From the NCBI GenBank assembly GCA_028700345.1, contig JAQVSW010000053.1, forward strand, positions 1 through 5,347: a stretch of DNA of 5,347 nucleotides. The letters run 5' to 3'. Origin of the DNA: Candidatus Shapirobacteria bacterium (GTDB lineage: Bacteria; Patescibacteriota; Microgenomatia; UBA12405). The first letter of the stretch is position 1. Each line of letters begins with the position of its first letter. The position numbers were made by a program, and so were the translations under genes. The notes beneath the pieces are model-generated. The model saw only the letters and a program-made list of their open reading frames with translations. It searched no databases and was not told the origin of the DNA. Shown here one piece after another: positions 4,361 through 5,347 of this stretch.

Positions 4361-5170
4361 ATGAACGTATTTACAGCGCCTTTTGTCAATGCTCTTTTTG
4401 GCTTTTATTATTTATTTGGAAACCTTGGCTGGTCAATTATTGCGGTGACGATAATTATTAGATTGGTTTTGATGCCACTTGTCTGGCCAAGCTTAAAGTC
4501 AGCTAAAAAAATGCAAGCTCTGCAGCCCAAACTAAAAAAATTACAAGAAAAATATGGAAAAGATAAAGAGGGTCTGGCCAAGGCTCAAATGGAGTTTTAT
4601 AAACAAGAAGGAGTTAATCCTCTGTCTGGTTGTTTGCCAAATATTTTACAAATAGCAGTGCTGATGATTTTCTTTTCAGCGTTTAATATGGTTTCAGGCT
4701 TTGCTGAAGGAAAAATTACGAGAGAGGCGGTGAATGAACAATTGATTCAAAGCTTTAAAGCTAATGAAGATTTTAAATTTAAAGATACGTTTTTGGGAAG
4801 TAATTTATCGATGACTCCAGCCAAAGCTTTCGGGAGTGGAATTAACTTGAGCCTAGTTTTGCCTTTATTTTTACTCCTAGGATCGGGCTTGCTCCAGTAC
4901 TGGAGTGCTAAAAAGATGATGCCCTCCTCCGCTCCAAAGGAGCTTCGGAAGGGCGTGCCTGCGATTGACGATACGGCGTATACAAAAGCAACTCCAGGTA
5001 AAGAAGATGACATGATGGCGTCGATGAGAACTCAGTCGACCTATATGATGCCGCTAATGACAATTTTTATCGGTTTTAATTTTTCGATAGGAATACTGCT
5101 TTACTGGTTTGTGAACAGTGCGGTAATGGCCGGTCAACAAATGCTGATGGCGAAAATTGACAGAAAATAG
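4361..5170 (+). CDS. yidC: Membrane protein insertase YidC/Oxa1
   Basis: 269 residues, the short form without the large periplasmic domain of Gram-negative YidC. It inserts proteins into the membrane, alone or with SecYEG. An amphipathic N-terminal stretch leads into TM1 (about 22-40), with the key groove arginine R34 in TIIIRLVLMPL. A charged cytoplasmic coiled-coil hairpin (about 46-84) follows, then NPLSGCLPNILQ at 86-97 (family motif) and TM2 (about 92-112). An external segment (113-160), TM3 (161-182), a long cytoplasmic loop (183-225) and two closing helices with LLYWFVNS at 246-253 complete the protein. The loop between TM3 and TM4 is clearly longer than the short loop usual in the family, and part of it is coded by a GC-rich island. 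No Shine-Dalgarno is seen before the ATG; the 94-bp gap upstream is AT-rich with no obvious promoter. Confidence 0.96.
   Translation: MNVFTAPFVNALFGFYYLFGNLGWSIIAVTIIIRLVLMPLVWPSLKSAKKMQALQPKLKKLQEKYGKDKEGLAKAQMEFYKQEGVNPLSGCLPNILQIAVLMIFFSAFNMVSGFAEGKITREAVNEQLIQSFKANEDFKFKDTFLGSNLSMTPAKAFGSGINLSLVLPLFLLLGSGLLQYWSAKKMMPSSAPKELRKGVPAIDDTAYTKATPGKEDDMMASMRTQSTYMMPLMTIFIGFNFSIGILLYWFVNSAVMAGQQMLMAKIDRK
4921..4980 (+). repeat. GC-rich island with imperfect hairpin inside yidC
   Basis: These 60 bp are 38/60 GC (63%), against 15/60 at 4741-4800 and 26/60 just upstream. GCTCC (4931-4935) pairs with GGAGC (4939-4943) around AAA, and after a small bulge CCT/CGG-side and GCCC/GGGC arms pair again out to 4921 and 4954. 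It codes roughly residues 188-207 of YidC in frame, within the TM3-TM4 cytoplasmic loop. The CCAAAGG apex and CCCTCC arm recall the rpmH-rnpA hairpins, so it may be an in-frame insertion of a palindromic repeat element. Confidence 0.5.
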
Positions 5171-5182
5171 TGATAAAAGTTG

Positions 5183-5191
5183 TGATAAAAT
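5183..5191 (+). promoter_or_regulatory. Candidate extended -10 box for jag/khpB
   Basis: TGATAAAAT fits TGnTAnAAT (hexamer TAAAAT, 5 of 6) and ends seven bases before ATG 5199. It lies in a 12-bp-spaced direct repeat of GTGATAAAA (5170-5178 and 5182-5190). No Shine-Dalgarno precedes the gene. This could give a leaderless jag message in addition to read-through from yidC. Confidence 0.35.
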
Positions 5192-5198
5192 GGCCACT

Positions 5199-5347
5199 AT
5201 GGATAACAAAAAAAGAAACGAAATTATATTAAATTTGACCTGTGAATTACTGTCAAAAATTAACTTTGAGGTAGACAATGCCTTTGTTGAAGATGTGGTG
5301 GGAGAAGAAGGACAAGTACTGGTGAGTATAACTGTCAATAATCCAGG
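5199..5347 (+). CDS. jag: KhpB/Jag RNA-binding protein, N-terminal part (3' partial)
   Basis: The 49 complete codons visible start MDNKKRNEIILNLTCELLSK and continue INFEVDNAFVEDVVGEEGQVLVSITVNNP before the window ends. The helix followed by a strand of the form GQVLVSITVNNP matches the opening of the KH domain of Jag/KhpB (SpoIIIJ-associated protein), which is normally followed by an R3H domain; the GxxG loop and R3H would lie outside. The separate Jag_N domain found in Firmicutes is absent, as the KH fold starts almost at once. Position directly after yidC supports the call. An in-frame ATG at 5190 would add three residues (MAT); I prefer 5199 because the -10-like box overlaps 5190. KhpB binds RNA and in some bacteria affects cell elongation. 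Confidence 0.8.
   Translation, partial: MDNKKRNEIILNLTCELLSKINFEVDNAFVEDVVGEEGQVLVSITVNNP

Noticed and set aside
4747..5013. Open minus-strand frame of 88 codons opposite yidC
   Set aside because: Fully antisense to conserved YidC codons; the GC-rich island removes stop codons locally and explains its length.
5054..5338. Open minus-strand frame of 94 codons over the yidC end and jag start
   Set aside because: Antisense to two real genes, with low-complexity Ser/Thr at its start and no signals.

Overview
This window is a bacterial chromosomal replication-origin neighbourhood. It is AT-rich and low-GC apart from two short GC-rich patches. The gene order is the widely conserved one: dnaN and dnaA run leftwards, and rpmH, rnpA, yidD, yidC and the start of jag/khpB run rightwards, diverging from a gene-free stretch upstream of dnaA. 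The compact proteins, a YidC with almost nothing before its first membrane segment, a jag that opens directly in its KH domain, a Pro/Thr linker behind a membrane anchor, and the lack of recF after dnaN suggest a reduced-genome lineage such as the Candidate Phyla Radiation (possibly Microgenomates-like). That placement is inference from general look, not from a search. The core genes are full length without internal TGA codons, so the standard code fits (no Gracilibacteria-type recoding).

Layout. 1-526: the 3' end of an unrecognised gene and a 119-residue single-pass membrane protein, overlapping as ATGA and converging on dnaN. 556-1674 (-): dnaN, the sliding clamp. 1675-1945: 271 bp gene-free, with three head-to-tail DnaA boxes beside the dnaA stop codon and a TAG-rich tract nearer dnaN. 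1946-3310 (-): dnaA. 3311-3538: 228 bp gene-free, with an AT-rich flank and two strong DnaA boxes in the opposite orientation. 3539-3679: rpmH (L34), too short for a usual ORF cut-off. 3680-3763: two GC-rich hairpins, the second followed by a T-rich run. 3764-4266: rnpA and yidD, overlapping by 22 nt. 4267-4360: AT-rich gap. 4361-5170: yidC. 5199 to the end: 5' part of jag/khpB.

How the parts work together. DnaA binds the boxes on both sides of its own gene, which is the architecture of a bipartite oriC, and DnaN is the processivity clamp of the resulting forks. The rightward cluster links ribosome and RNase P synthesis (L34, RnpA) to membrane-protein insertion (YidD, YidC) and an RNA-binding protein (KhpB).

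Most notable non-coding signals: (i) TGnTAnnAT-like extended -10 boxes sit only 5-8 nt before the ATG of dnaN, rpmH, rnpA and jag, which lack a convincing Shine-Dalgarno, whereas the embedded gene yidD has a good one; this suggests leaderless transcripts for lead genes. (ii) A 13-bp repeat plus TAG-rich tract occurs on both sides of dnaA. (iii) A heptanucleotide AAANTCT tandem repeat occurs at three gene boundaries. (iv) A 63% GC island within yidC resembles the rpmH-rnpA hairpins.
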